Shown: positions 16,752 to 25,819, counted from the stretch's first letter. The stretch: DNA of 64,000 nucleotides from Natrinema amylolyticus_A (GCF_042678045.1 NZ_JBHUDI010000004.1:1-64000), one strand, 5' to 3'. The notes: generated by a model from the letters alone, not told the origin. Program-made: numbers and translations.

Positions 16752-17480
16752 TCACTGGCTATCGCACTCGAACAGCGTTCCCGGTCCGTCGAGATCCCGT
16801 TCGAATCCACCGACGCGACCGATATCCCACAGCGTCGCGCCGTTGCTCGTGATCACCGGAACCCCCAGTTTCGACTCGAGGTCCTCGACCGCAGCCAGCG
16901 AGCGGTAGTTCGTACAGGAGACGAAGACGGCGTCGAGATCTTCGGCGTCGCCGACGGCCGCGAGCACCTGCCGAGAGGCGTCGTCGGGGGTCAACTCGCC
17001 GATAGCCGTGTTCGCTGCGAGTCCCCGGCCGTCGATCGACGCGACCTCGAACCCCGCTGCCTCGAGGAAGTCCCGCTCTTTTTCATCGAGGTCACTGGTA
17101 TAGGGCGTCACGACGGCGATCCGCTCGGCGTCGAGCGTCTCGAGCGCGCGGACGACCGAGCGGGCCGTCGCCACTGCGGGGACGCCAGCTGCGTCGGCCA
17201 GTCGCTCCTCGAGTTCGGCGTCGAACCCCGGGCCGTGGAGTAAGCTGCCGGTAGTACAGGCGTAGGCGACCGCGTCCACGTCGGCGTGACCGAGCAGTTC
17301 GGCGGCGCGGGCCGCGTCGTCGCTCATCGCGTCGAGTTCGTCGACGGTGACCGACTCGAGGGCCATCCGCGCGCCGTGGACGGTGACCGAATCCGGGAGG
17401 TGTGCCCGGAACTCCGGCTCGGCCGTCGTGTTCGACGAGGGGACGACCAGGCCCAGTTGGCCGCGTCCCTCGTCAGTCAT
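16752..17480 (-). CDS. Maleate isomerase / Asp-Glu racemase-family protein
   Basis: The 242-residue protein is in the Asp/Glu racemase superfamily. The start LGLVVPSSNTTAEPEF is typical of maleate cis-trans isomerases and arylmalonate decarboxylases. Two candidate catalytic cysteines are Cys75 (AYACTTGSLLHG) and Cys189 (FVSCTNYRS), the usual two-cysteine arrangement. The gene overlaps the hyuB end by eight bases. In such operons it could be a hydantoin racemase or a maleate isomerase; sequence alone favours the maleate isomerase group. Confidence 0.82.
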   Translation of the reverse strand: MTDEGRGQLGLVVPSSNTTAEPEFRAHLPDSVTVHGARMALESVTVDELDAMSDDAARAAELLGHADVDAVAYACTTGSLLHGPGFDAELEERLADAAGVPAVATARSVVRALETLDAERIAVVTPYTSDLDEKERDFLEAAGFEVASIDGRGLAANTAIGELTPDDASRQVLAAVGDAEDLDAVFVSCTNYRSLAAVEDLESKLGVPVITSNGATLWDIGRVGGFERDLDGPGTLFECDSQ

Positions 17481-19071
17481 CGCGTCCCTCGCTACCGTCG
17501 TCCGCCGCCGGTTCGCCGTGGCCGCCGCCACCGGGTGTCTTGACCGTGACCGTCGTGCCGGCGTCGACGTCGACGGTGGTCTTCGCCGGGGCTGGCTCGC
17601 CGTCGATCAGGTTCTCGCCGGTCGCGCCGTTTTCGCCGCCGGCGACGCCCTTCGGCGCGTGGCGGCGGCGTTCGGTCAGTAGCGAGACCGTCGCCTCTTT
17701 CTCGACGGTGACCGAGCGCTCGAGTCCCAGTCCCCCGCGATGGCGGCCACGGCCGCCGCTGCCCTCGCGGAGCGCGTAGCGCTCGACCCGCAGCGGGTAC
17801 TCGGTCTCGAGCGATTCGATCGGCGTGTTGAGCGTGTTGGTCATCCCGACCTGGACGCCGTCCATGCCGTCGCGCTCGGCCCGGGCACCGAAGCCGCCGG
17901 CGATCGTCTCGTAGTAGGTAAAGGAGCCGTCCCGGGCTCCGATGGTGAGGTTGTTCATCGTCCCCTGGCCCTGTGCGGGCACGCGGTCAGGTGCCGCCTG
18001 CGCGAGCGCGGTGAAGACGACGTCGGTGACGCGCTGGCTGGTCTCGACGTTGCCGCCGACCACGGCGGCCGGAGACTCCGGATTCAGGAGCGATCCCTCG
18101 GGTGCGTGGACGCTCACGGGCTCGTAGCAGCCGTGATTCGGCGGGATCTCGGGATCGGTGATCGAGCGCACGACGAAGTAGACGGCGCTCGTCGCGACCG
18201 CCAGCGGGGCGTTTAAGTTCCCTGCGAGTTGGTCTGCGGTGCCCGAGAAATCGACGTCGATCGTCTCGCCGTCGACCGTCACGGCGACGCTGATCTCGAT
18301 GTCCTCATCGATGACGCCGTCGCCCTCGAGGACATCGGTGGCCTCGTAGGTGCCGTCGGGCAGCGCCGCGATCTCGTCGGTGATCCGCTCGCGCGAGTAG
18401 TCGATCACGGCATCGAAGCCGGTGAGGACGGTTTCGCGGCCGTGTTCCGCGAACAGCGCGGCGAGTCGTTCCTCGGCGCGTTCGTTCGCCGCTTGCTGTG
18501 CTCGGAGGTCGGCCCGGCGCTCGCGGGCGTTGCGAACGTTCGCGAGCACGAGCGAGCGCACGTCTTCCCGGGGTTCGCCGCCTTCGACGAGCCGGGTCGG
18601 TGGCAGTCGGAGCCCTTCTTGATAAATCTCTTGTGCGCCCGCGGGCATGCTTCCGGGGGTCATCCCGCCGACGTCGGCGTGGTGGGCCCGCGAGACTGCG
18701 TAGCCGACGATGTCGCTGTCGGGGGCGATCGGCGAGACCATCGTCACGTCCGGCAGGTGCGTTCCACCGGTAAAGGGGTCGTTGAGCACGAAGACGTCGC
18801 CGGGCTCGGGGTCGTGCTCGCGGACGGCCGCGACCGCGGCGGGCATCGCGCCGAGGTGGACCGGGATGTGTTCGGCTTGGGCGATCATCCGCCCGTCGGC
18901 ATCGAATAGCGCCGTCGAACAGTCCCGCCGCTCCTTGATGTTCGGCGAGTACGCCCCGCGGATCAGGGTCTGTCCCATCTCCTCGGCGACGCTCTCTAAC
19001 TGGTTGCGCAGGACCTCGAGGGTCACTGGGTCGATACTGTCCGCTGTGTCGGGTGTCGAATCCCCTGTCAT
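17473..19071 (-). CDS. hyuB: Hydantoinase B / 5-oxoprolinase beta-type subunit
   Basis: The 532-residue protein is a full HyuB/OplB-like subunit. Landmarks are DPVTLEVLRNQLESVAEEMG at the start, NDPFTGGTHLPDVTMVSP, and GGRGRHRGGLGLERS near the end. It pairs with HyuA to open five-membered cyclic amides (hydantoins, 5-oxoproline, N-methylhydantoin, or ketone carboxylation in acetone carboxylase relatives) using ATP. The gene overlaps hyuA by four bases and the isomerase by eight, so all three are coupled. Confidence 0.92.
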   Translation of the reverse strand: MTGDSTPDTADSIDPVTLEVLRNQLESVAEEMGQTLIRGAYSPNIKERRDCSTALFDADGRMIAQAEHIPVHLGAMPAAVAAVREHDPEPGDVFVLNDPFTGGTHLPDVTMVSPIAPDSDIVGYAVSRAHHADVGGMTPGSMPAGAQEIYQEGLRLPPTRLVEGGEPREDVRSLVLANVRNARERRADLRAQQAANERAEERLAALFAEHGRETVLTGFDAVIDYSRERITDEIAALPDGTYEATDVLEGDGVIDEDIEISVAVTVDGETIDVDFSGTADQLAGNLNAPLAVATSAVYFVVRSITDPEIPPNHGCYEPVSVHAPEGSLLNPESPAAVVGGNVETSQRVTDVVFTALAQAAPDRVPAQGQGTMNNLTIGARDGSFTYYETIAGGFGARAERDGMDGVQVGMTNTLNTPIESLETEYPLRVERYALREGSGGRGRHRGGLGLERSVTVEKEATVSLLTERRRHAPKGVAGGENGATGENLIDGEPAPAKTTVDVDAGTTVTVKTPGGGGHGEPAADDGSEGRDD

Positions 19072-21137
19072 TGTGCTTCCGCCTCCGTTCGCGTCATGAC
19101 GAGCGTCCCATCAGCGAGGATCTCGCCGGTCCAGGCCGGCGGGACGACCGTCGTACTCTCTGCTTGCTCGAGCACTGCCGGTCCCGCGACCGACGCGCCC
19201 GTTTCGAGTCGATCCCAGTCGTAGACCGTTGTCTCCCGTGCCCCGGCCTCAGGGAAATGGGCCTCCCGGGAGCCGACGACGGCGTCGCCCGTTCCCGCGT
19301 GGCTGATGGCCGGCTCCGAGCCCGGCACCGTCGCCGTCGTGCGGAGATTGACGACCTCGATCGATTCGTCCATTGCGTAGCCGTAGGTCCGCTCGTGGGC
19401 CTCGTGGAAACGGTCTGCGACCGCCGCCGCGTCGAACGCCTCGTCGACGGGCACGGTCAACTCGAAGCTCTGACCCGCGTACCGGCAGTCGGCGGCCCGT
19501 TCGACCTGTGCCGCGTCCCGGTCGGACGCGTCCGCGAGCACGTCCGCGACGAGTTCGTCGTAGACGCCCTCGAGCGTCGCCCGGTCTGCGCCGTCGAGGT
19601 CGACACCGACCGTTCGAACGGCGTCGTAGCTCTCGTCGGCCGCAAGCAGGCCAAACGCCGAGAGGACCCCGCCCGGTCGCGGAACGACGACCTGATCAAC
19701 CGACAGCGAATCTGCGAGCGCCGCGGCGTGCATCGGGCCCGCGCCGCCGAAGGCCACGAGCGCGAACTCGCGGGGGTCGTGGCCCCGCTCGACGGTCACC
19801 GAGCGGATCGTCCGCGTCATCGTCGCGTTCGCCACGCGGTAGACGCCCTGTGCCGCCTCGAGCGGCCCCGCAAGTCCCGCTTCGTCGGCCAGTCGGCCGA
19901 GCGCGTCGCGGGCCGCCTCGATGTCGAGGGTCATCTCGCCGCCGAGTGCGGTTTCGGGACCGATGTAGCCAAGCACGACGTTGGCGTCCGTGACGGTCGG
20001 TCGCGTCCCACCGCGGCCGTAGCAGGCGGGCCCGGGCTGTGCACCCGAGGACTCCGGACCGACCCGGAGCGCGCCACCGGCGTCGACCCAGGCGATCGAG
20101 CCGCCGCCCGCGCCGACGGTGTTGACGTCGACCATCGGCGTCCGGATCGGCAGCCCATCGATCTCGGCGTCGGTAGTCCGTTCGGCCTGTCCGTCCCGGA
20201 CGAGACTCACGTCGCTCGAAGTGCCACCCATGTCGAAGGTCACGAGCCCCTCGACGTCGTCGTCATCGACGGTCGCTGCGGCACCGACGACGCCGGCGGC
20301 GGGGCCTGACAGCGTCGTCGTGACGGCATGTTCGCGCACGGTTTCGGGGTCGGCGATCCCGCCGTTGGCCTGCATGATCCGCGGTGCGGGGATGCCGGCG
20401 TCGCTGGCCTCGTCGACCAGCTGGCCGACGTAGGTATCGATCGCCGGCCGGACGTAGGCGTCGACCGCGGTCGTCGATGTGCGCTCGAACTCGCGGAACT
20501 CCGCGAGCACCTCGTGGGACGCCGACACTGGCACGTCCAGTTCCTCGCGGAGCGTCTCGGCGACGACCCGTTCGTTTTCGGGGTCGGCGTATGCGTGTAG
20601 TAGGGAGACCGCGACCGCCTCGACGTCGCGCTCGCGCAGCGTCGCTGCAAGGTCGCGAACTTCCGTTTCGTCGACCGGTCGCTCGACGCCGTCTTTGGTC
20701 GTCCGTTCGTCGACTTCGAACCGCCGCTTTCGAGGCACCAGTGGGTCGGGCTTTTCGGCCTCGAGGTCGTACAGATCCGGCCGGTCCTGCCGGCCGATCT
20801 CGAGGACGTCCCGGAACCCCTCGGTGGTCACCAGCGCCGTCCGTGCGCCGCCGCGCTCGAGGAGGGCGTTGACCGAGACGGTCATCGCGTGGGCGAAGCC
20901 GTCGATCTCGCCGGGTTCAATGCCGGCTTCGTCACATGCCTTTTCGATGCCTTCGAGGACGCCGACGTGCTGGGGCTCGGTCGATGGCACTTTCGCGGTG
21001 ACGAGGCGGTCGTCGACGGACAACGCCACGTCGGTGAACGTGCCGCCAACGTCGACGCCGATGCGGGTCTCGTCGTCGCTCGAGTCGTCGTGCGTCGTTG
21101 CGTCCGAGTTCGTGTCGTAGTTCGTTGAGTCAGTCAT
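19068..21137 (-). CDS. hyuA: Hydantoinase A / 5-oxoprolinase alpha-type subunit
   Basis: The 689-residue protein has the actin-like ATPase start IGVDVGGTFTDVALSVDD (from about residue 27) after an acidic tail, and the HyuA core with FDMGGTSSDVSLVRDG and NTVGAGGGSIAWVD. It is the ATP-using half of the HyuAB enzyme. Eight bases separate it from the transporter gene upstream. The true substrate cannot be read from sequence; 5-oxoproline, hydantoins and acetone-type ketones are all known in the family. Confidence 0.92.
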   Translation of the reverse strand: MTDSTNYDTNSDATTHDDSSDDETRIGVDVGGTFTDVALSVDDRLVTAKVPSTEPQHVGVLEGIEKACDEAGIEPGEIDGFAHAMTVSVNALLERGGARTALVTTEGFRDVLEIGRQDRPDLYDLEAEKPDPLVPRKRRFEVDERTTKDGVERPVDETEVRDLAATLRERDVEAVAVSLLHAYADPENERVVAETLREELDVPVSASHEVLAEFREFERTSTTAVDAYVRPAIDTYVGQLVDEASDAGIPAPRIMQANGGIADPETVREHAVTTTLSGPAAGVVGAAATVDDDDVEGLVTFDMGGTSSDVSLVRDGQAERTTDAEIDGLPIRTPMVDVNTVGAGGGSIAWVDAGGALRVGPESSGAQPGPACYGRGGTRPTVTDANVVLGYIGPETALGGEMTLDIEAARDALGRLADEAGLAGPLEAAQGVYRVANATMTRTIRSVTVERGHDPREFALVAFGGAGPMHAAALADSLSVDQVVVPRPGGVLSAFGLLAADESYDAVRTVGVDLDGADRATLEGVYDELVADVLADASDRDAAQVERAADCRYAGQSFELTVPVDEAFDAAAVADRFHEAHERTYGYAMDESIEVVNLRTTATVPGSEPAISHAGTGDAVVGSREAHFPEAGARETTVYDWDRLETGASVAGPAVLEQAESTTVVPPAWTGEILADGTLVMTRTEAEAQ

Positions 21138-21145
21138 GCAGATCG

Positions 21146-22351
21146 TTAGACGAGAAGAACGTCGTAGAGCGTTCGGAGGCCGATACCAACGACGACGAGC
21201 GTCACGATCCCGCCGAGGACGTTCTGGAGGGTGGTGTTCGTGTGCTCGCCAAGCAGTTCGCTGTTGTTCATCGCGTAGATGAGGAAGACGGCCAGGATAG
21301 GCAACAGGAGCCCGTTAGCAACCTGTGCGAAGACGATCACCTGGATGGGGTTGTAATCGAGTGCCGAAAAGACGATGCCGATACCGAGGATGGTCATCCA
21401 GATCGCCCGGAACCGCGTCGACGTCAGGTCACGTTCCCAGCCGAGCGCGCCGGCGGTGGCGTAGGCGCCGGCAAGCGGCGCGCTCATCGCGCTGGTAAAT
21501 CCAGCAGCGAACAGGCCGATCGAGAAGAACGTGAGCGCGTAGCCGCCGAAGACGGGCTCTAACTGGTCGGCCATCGCGCCGACGTCACTGATCGACGTGC
21601 CCTTCGGGAACACCGCGGCGGCCGTGACGACGATCGCCGTCGTGATGAGGCCGCCGACGATGATCATCCCGATCGTGTCGGCCCGACACTCGGCGAGATC
21701 GTCCGCGCCGCTCCACCGTTCCTGGACGGTGCTCGCGTGCAGGAACAGGTTGTAGCCGACGACGGTAGTTCCGACGAGGCCGGCGATGAGATACGCCGAA
21801 CCGTCGGGAACCGTCGGGACGAGGCCGCCCGCAAGCGCACCGATGTCCGGTCGGACCATGACGGCGTTGAGCAGGAACGCCGCGCCCATGATCCCGACGA
21901 GGCCGATGAACACCCGTTCGATCAGCTTGTAGTTCCCCGTCCACAGCAGTCCGGCGGCGACGAGGCCGATGATCGGACCCCAGACGTTTTCGCTGACACC
22001 GGTAATCGTCGACAGACCGGCCGCGCCGCCGACGATGTTGCCCGTCTGGAACGCCGCCGTCCCGATCCCGATCGCACTCACGACGAGCACGACCGAGATC
22101 GTCCGCGGAATCGGATTGTCGAACTCGTTTCGGAACGCCTCCCCCAGCCCTTCTTGCGTGATCAGTCCCAGTCGCGCGCTCATCTCCTGGAGGACGATCG
22201 TCGCCAGAATCGAGAACGCGATCGTCCACACGAGCAGATAGGCGTATTCTGCGCCGATCACGCTTGCAGTCGTTACCGTTCCCGGACCGACGAACGCTGC
22301 CGCGACGAGCGCTCCTGGTCCGATCGCTTTTAGCCGGTCAATAACACCCAT
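21146..22351 (-). CDS. Nramp-related transporter lacking the metal-binding motifs
   Basis: The 401-residue protein has about 11 membrane helices and aligns with Nramp/SLC11 proteins. In helix 1 the canonical D-P-G-N reads G22-P-G-T25, and in helix 6 the canonical M-P-H-N reads V198-G-Y-N201, so the Asp, Met and His that contact Mn2+/Fe2+ are absent or changed. It leads the hyuA-hyuB-isomerase operon. Nramp-like proteins occur in bacterial 5-oxoprolinase loci (for example B. subtilis ycsG). Uptake of the operon's organic substrate is therefore more likely than metal transport; this is inference. Confidence 0.85.
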   Translation of the reverse strand: MGVIDRLKAIGPGALVAAAFVGPGTVTTASVIGAEYAYLLVWTIAFSILATIVLQEMSARLGLITQEGLGEAFRNEFDNPIPRTISVVLVVSAIGIGTAAFQTGNIVGGAAGLSTITGVSENVWGPIIGLVAAGLLWTGNYKLIERVFIGLVGIMGAAFLLNAVMVRPDIGALAGGLVPTVPDGSAYLIAGLVGTTVVGYNLFLHASTVQERWSGADDLAECRADTIGMIIVGGLITTAIVVTAAAVFPKGTSISDVGAMADQLEPVFGGYALTFFSIGLFAAGFTSAMSAPLAGAYATAGALGWERDLTSTRFRAIWMTILGIGIVFSALDYNPIQVIVFAQVANGLLLPILAVFLIYAMNNSELLGEHTNTTLQNVLGGIVTLVVVGIGLRTLYDVLLV

Positions 22352-22779
22352 GATGTGTATTCACATACAACACTCTCCGAACCCCACAAAAGGGTTGTTA
22401 AGAGTCGAACATACGGGCACGCAACCTGCCGAAAAGTCATTGTATTTGTATGAAGACGTGTGAACTCGTATGATGATCCCAACCTAGCCGGTATATGATT
22501 GCCGTTTCGATTGGTGGTCGATTTGGTGTCCACAGCGGCTACCGAGTGTCGGCTCCACCAGTCGTTGGCTCTCTCACAGCTTGGCAGGGACCAGAACGGG
22601 CCTGTGACCGACCGCCGTTCTTGGGGCGGTTGTTCCCGGTCCCATCGATCGGCTATCCGGCCGAAAACCCACGGATCAACGGCAATCGGACGGCTGCCGG
22701 AGAGAAAACCTGCTTGTATTAGATCAATCAAAATTGTTTTAATGGGGAAGGCAGATAACTGCGAGTACGGCGATTACAG
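22352..22779. other. Divergent intergenic region, about 430 bases
   Basis: The region separates the Nramp-like/hyu operon (minus) from cbiMNQO (plus). It holds AT-rich patches at 22355-22500 and a TGTTTTAATGG box (22735-22745) that fits a cbiM promoter with a leader of about 14 bases. CCGCC and GGCGG arms at 22612-22628 could form a small hairpin. I found no convincing riboswitch or gene. Confidence 0.5.
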
Positions 22780-23442
22780 ATGCACATCATGGAAGGGTTT
22801 CTGCCCGGCTTCTGGGCGCTCGTGTGGTACGCGATTGCGGCCCCAGTCGTCGGCTACGGGACGCTGAAGACTGCACGTCTGGTGAAGGATCGGGAGGTCA
22901 ACAAGTCGCACATTGCCGTCGCTGCGGCGTTCATCTTCGTCCTGTCGGCGCTGAAACTCCCGTCCGTCACCGGGAGTACGTCGCATCCGACAGGCACCGG
23001 CATTGCAGTCGTCCTCTTTGGGCCAGCTGTCACCGCGTTTCTCTCGACGATCGTCCTGCTGTATCAGGCGTTGTTGCTCGGTCACGGCGGCCTGACGACC
23101 CTCGGTGCGAACGTCGCGTCGATGGGGATCATCGGCCCGCTCTTTGGCTGGGTCGTCTACCGCTCGGTCAAGCCACACACAGACCTCCAGAAGGCGACGT
23201 TTGCTGCGGCCCTCGTCGCCGACTGGACGACGTACGTCGTCACGTCCACGCAGCTCGCCCTCGCGTTCCCGGCGGAACCGGGACTCAGTGGTGTCATCGA
23301 TTCCATGAGCACCTTCTTGGGCGTCTTCGCGGTGACTCAGCTCCCGATCGGGGTCGTCGAAGGCGCGCTCGCAGCCGGCTTGATCGGCTACATCTCCATG
23401 TCGAGTGAGTCGGTTCGAACCCGGCTGGGGGTGACAGCATGA
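22780..23442 (+). CDS. cbiM: Cobalt ECF transporter, S component CbiM
   Basis: The 220-residue protein begins MHIMEGFLPGFW; the N-terminal Met1/His2 amine and the following residues form the Co2+ site in CbiM/NikM. About six to seven membrane helices follow. CbiM is the substrate-binding part of the CbiMNQO cobalt transporter for cobalamin synthesis. The gene overlaps cbiN by four bases (ATGA). Ni2+ as substrate cannot be excluded, but the presence of a CbiN-type partner favours Co2+. Confidence 0.93.
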   Translation: MHIMEGFLPGFWALVWYAIAAPVVGYGTLKTARLVKDREVNKSHIAVAAAFIFVLSALKLPSVTGSTSHPTGTGIAVVLFGPAVTAFLSTIVLLYQALLLGHGGLTTLGANVASMGIIGPLFGWVVYRSVKPHTDLQKATFAAALVADWTTYVVTSTQLALAFPAEPGLSGVIDSMSTFLGVFAVTQLPIGVVEGALAAGLIGYISMSSESVRTRLGVTA

Positions 23443-23717
23443 ACCGGTGGCTCGCTGCGGGTGGCCTCCTGATGGTCGGACTCATCCTCTTTTCGTTTAC
23501 CACCGCGGGTGCGTGGGGTGGGGCCGACGGCGCTGCGGGCGAGAAAGTCGATTCCGTCGCCCCGGACTACGACCCGTGGTTCGAGAGCCTCTGGACCCCC
23601 CCGAGTGGTGAGATCGAGAGCTTACTGTTCAGTCTCCAGGCAGCGATCGGCGGCCTTATAATCGGCTACTACCTCGGACGAACGTCACCGCTGCAATCCG
23701 CGTCTGAGACGCCGTAG
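23439..23717 (+). CDS. cbiN: Cobalt transporter accessory subunit CbiN
   Basis: The 92-residue protein has two membrane helices (about 4-24 and 62-84) joined by an outside loop with the typical ADGAAGEKVDSVAPDYDPWF segment. CbiN helps load metal into CbiM. It is translationally coupled to cbiM and followed six bases later by cbiQ. Its small size is normal. Confidence 0.92.
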   Translation: MNRWLAAGGLLMVGLILFSFTTAGAWGGADGAAGEKVDSVAPDYDPWFESLWTPPSGEIESLLFSLQAAIGGLIIGYYLGRTSPLQSASETP

Positions 23718-23723
23718 TGAGTC

Positions 23724-24452
23724 ATGCACCACACGAGCCTGGAACAGATTCAGATAACCTCGAGCTCACGAATCGAAGGACGCTTGAACGCGTACTTCGT
23801 CTTTGCCGCACTGGTGTTGCTCCTCGTCGCTCCCAGTCGGCTCGCGTACGTCTGTGCACTCGTCTGCTTCGTGGCACTCGGTATCGATGCAACGGGCTCC
23901 GACTATCTGCAGGTGGTCCGGCTCCCGGTGTACTTTTTGCTCCCGAGTCTGGTCCTCATCGCGCTGTTTACCAGCGGGCCGACCGCCGTCTCGATGGGTC
24001 CGCTCTCGATTTCCTGGACCGGAATCGACCGGTCGATAACGACCGGACTCCGATCGTTCGGATCGATGACGATCCTTGGCTATCTGGTCGTGACGACGAC
24101 GGTCCCGCAACTGTTCGTCGCGTTGCGATCGCTGCGGTGTCCACAGTTCGTCATCGAGATCTCGTTGCTCACCTACCGCGTCATCCAGATCCTGCTCGAC
24201 GAACTCCGCCGTCTCGAGCTCGCGGCGAGAGGGCGTCTCGGCTTCCGGACGCGCCGGACGACGTTTCGAACAGCTAAGTTGCTGGGGTTTTCAGTGTTCT
24301 TGAAGTCGATGTCACGGGCCGAAACCCTCAACGACGCGATGCTGGCGCGGAACTACAACGGCGAGATGCCGATGGCACGGACCACCAGCCGGGGCCACGG
24401 CTACGCGGCTGCCGTACTCACACTGATCGCCATCACCGGGTGGGCCGTATGA
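23724..24452 (+). CDS. cbiQ: ECF transporter transmembrane subunit CbiQ
   Basis: The 242-residue protein is the EcfT-type subunit with about five membrane helices. The cytoplasmic coupling region carries the two Ala-Arg-Gly-like motifs as AARGRLGF (about residue 170) and AMLARNYNGE (about 212), which contact the ATPase. The final helix ends at the ATG overlap with cbiO. Confidence 0.92.
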   Translation: MHHTSLEQIQITSSSRIEGRLNAYFVFAALVLLLVAPSRLAYVCALVCFVALGIDATGSDYLQVVRLPVYFLLPSLVLIALFTSGPTAVSMGPLSISWTGIDRSITTGLRSFGSMTILGYLVVTTTVPQLFVALRSLRCPQFVIEISLLTYRVIQILLDELRRLELAARGRLGFRTRRTTFRTAKLLGFSVFLKSMSRAETLNDAMLARNYNGEMPMARTTSRGHGYAAAVLTLIAITGWAV

Positions 24453-25174
24453 TCGAAACTGACGACCTGCACTTCCGACACGGCACCGAACCTGTCCTCG
24501 ACGGTGTGAATTTCGAGGCCCAGACCGGCGAGGTGACGGTCATCTTCGGCCGCAACGGTGCCGGGAAGTCGACGCTGTTGCGCCACTTCAACGGCCTGTT
24601 CGAACCCGATTCGGGCACCGTCTTCGTCGGGGGTGAGCCGGTTGAATACGACGACGCCTCGCTCGCCGACCTGCGGATGCGCGTCGGACTCGTCTTCCAG
24701 AATCCCGATGACCAGATCGTCGCGCCGACGGTCGAACAGGACGTCGAGTTCGGCCCGCGGAACGCGGGCATCGACGAGCCAGACCGGATCGAACGTGTCC
24801 TCTCGGAGTTCGACCTCGAGGGACAGACCGATCGCCTGTGTAACACGCTGAGCGGCGGCGAGAAGAAACGCGTCTCGCTGGCGGGTGTCCTCGCGATGGA
24901 ACCGGAGTACGTGCTGCTCGACGAACCGACCGCCGGACTGGACGGTGATGGCTGTCGGACGATCGTCCGATTCGTCGAGTCGCTTACCGACGCCGGTATC
25001 ACGCCGGTCATCGCGACCCACGACGTCGGGTTCGGGCTCACCGTCGCCGATACGGTGACGGTGCTGGAAGACGGTGTCATCGACTACCAGGGCGAGACGC
25101 TCTCGCAGACACTCGCCGAACGATACGGCCTTCGAAACTACGTCTTCGAGACGTGGGCGTCACCCGCCGAGTAA
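24449..25174 (+). CDS. cbiO: ECF transporter ATPase CbiO
   Basis: The 241-residue protein is an ABC ATPase. Walker A is GRNGAGKST (34-42), the Q-loop is VFQNPDDQI, the signature LSGGEKKR is at 134-141, and Walker B is VLLDEPTAGLD (155-165). It powers cobalt uptake with CbiMNQ. ATG at 24449 overlaps the cbiQ stop by four bases. The 3' end is ten bases from palindrome copy C. Confidence 0.94.
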   Translation: MIETDDLHFRHGTEPVLDGVNFEAQTGEVTVIFGRNGAGKSTLLRHFNGLFEPDSGTVFVGGEPVEYDDASLADLRMRVGLVFQNPDDQIVAPTVEQDVEFGPRNAGIDEPDRIERVLSEFDLEGQTDRLCNTLSGGEKKRVSLAGVLAMEPEYVLLDEPTAGLDGDGCRTIVRFVESLTDAGITPVIATHDVGFGLTVADTVTVLEDGVIDYQGETLSQTLAERYGLRNYVFETWASPAE

Positions 25175-25184
25175 CTCGCCGTCG

Positions 25185-25270
25185 TCATACGGACTCCTGT
25201 CAGTGGGTGCCGGCGCACCCGCAGGAGGAGTCACGGGTACGCCGGGACATCGGGACAGCAGACCGTATCA
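25185..25270 (-). repeat. 86-bp nested palindrome, copy C
   Basis: On the minus strand it starts TGATACGGTCTGCTGTCCCG and ends CAGGAGTCCGTATGA. The opening TGA is the stop codon of the ribbon-helix-helix gene. Core arms CCGGCGTACCCG and CGGGTGCGCCGG pair with one mismatch. It fills the whole gap between the convergent cbiO and regulator genes. Length is identical to copies A and B. Confidence 0.8.
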
Positions 25271-25819
25271 GTCCCCGTTCCCTTCCCCTTCGGTCACGAT
25301 CACCTTCGAAACGCCTTGCTCGAGTCTGATCTCCGTCGGCAACTCGACCGTGCTGCGTTCGATGAACCGGGTCATGAACCAGCGAACCGCCTCCGAGGGG
25401 AAGACGAGGTGGTAGACGCCCTCGCCCTCCTGGCGAACGTCGAGAAAGCCACAGAACGACAGCCACTCGAGGAGGTCACCGACCTCGTCGAACCGGGTCG
25501 CGTACTCGTGGGCGTGGTAATCTGAGACGCGGTCGGCAGCCTCGACGAACGCCGGGTCGGGATCGCCGCCGTCGTAGCAGTAGCCGAGGAACGCATGGAG
25601 GAAGTCGATGTCGAGTAAGACGTGTTCCCCCGACGAGAGCATCTGGTAGTACTGTTCCAAGTTGTCGCTTGGCTTCCCGCTCGCTGCCTCGAAGTTCGCC
25701 GCGTAGAACGTCAGGGCGCGCCGCACCACCTCACTCTGACCGTTCCCCGTCTCGGCAACGAGTGTCTCGAGGGCCGCCGCCGAATCGTCGTCGAGCGATA
25801 CCGTCACGCGCTGTGTCAT
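25268..25819 (-). CDS. Ribbon-helix-helix regulator with extra C-terminal domain
   Basis: The 183-residue protein begins with a CopG/Arc-type DNA-binding domain (QRVTVSLDDDSAAALETLV then SEVVRRALTFYAANF, residues about 2-45). A 135-residue acidic helical domain follows that I do not recognise. It is convergent with cbiMNQO, so a metal link is possible but unproven. A perfect CTGTGT-N7-ACACAG palindrome covers its own start codon, which suggests autorepression. ATG at 25819 fits the RHH domain start. Confidence 0.8.
   Translation of the reverse strand: MTQRVTVSLDDDSAAALETLVAETGNGQSEVVRRALTFYAANFEAASGKPSDNLEQYYQMLSSGEHVLLDIDFLHAFLGYCYDGGDPDPAFVEAADRVSDYHAHEYATRFDEVGDLLEWLSFCGFLDVRQEGEGVYHLVFPSEAVRWFMTRFIERSTVELPTEIRLEQGVSKVIVTEGEGNGD

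Noticed and set aside
16403..16810. N-terminal extension of the permease frame
   Set aside because: A TATA box 25 bases before the ATG at 16402 lies inside it, and its Ser/Arg-rich translation does not look like a transporter start.
22352..22779. Cobalamin riboswitch before cbiM
   Set aside because: The predicted start leaves only about 14 bases of leader, and no B12-box-like sequence was seen.
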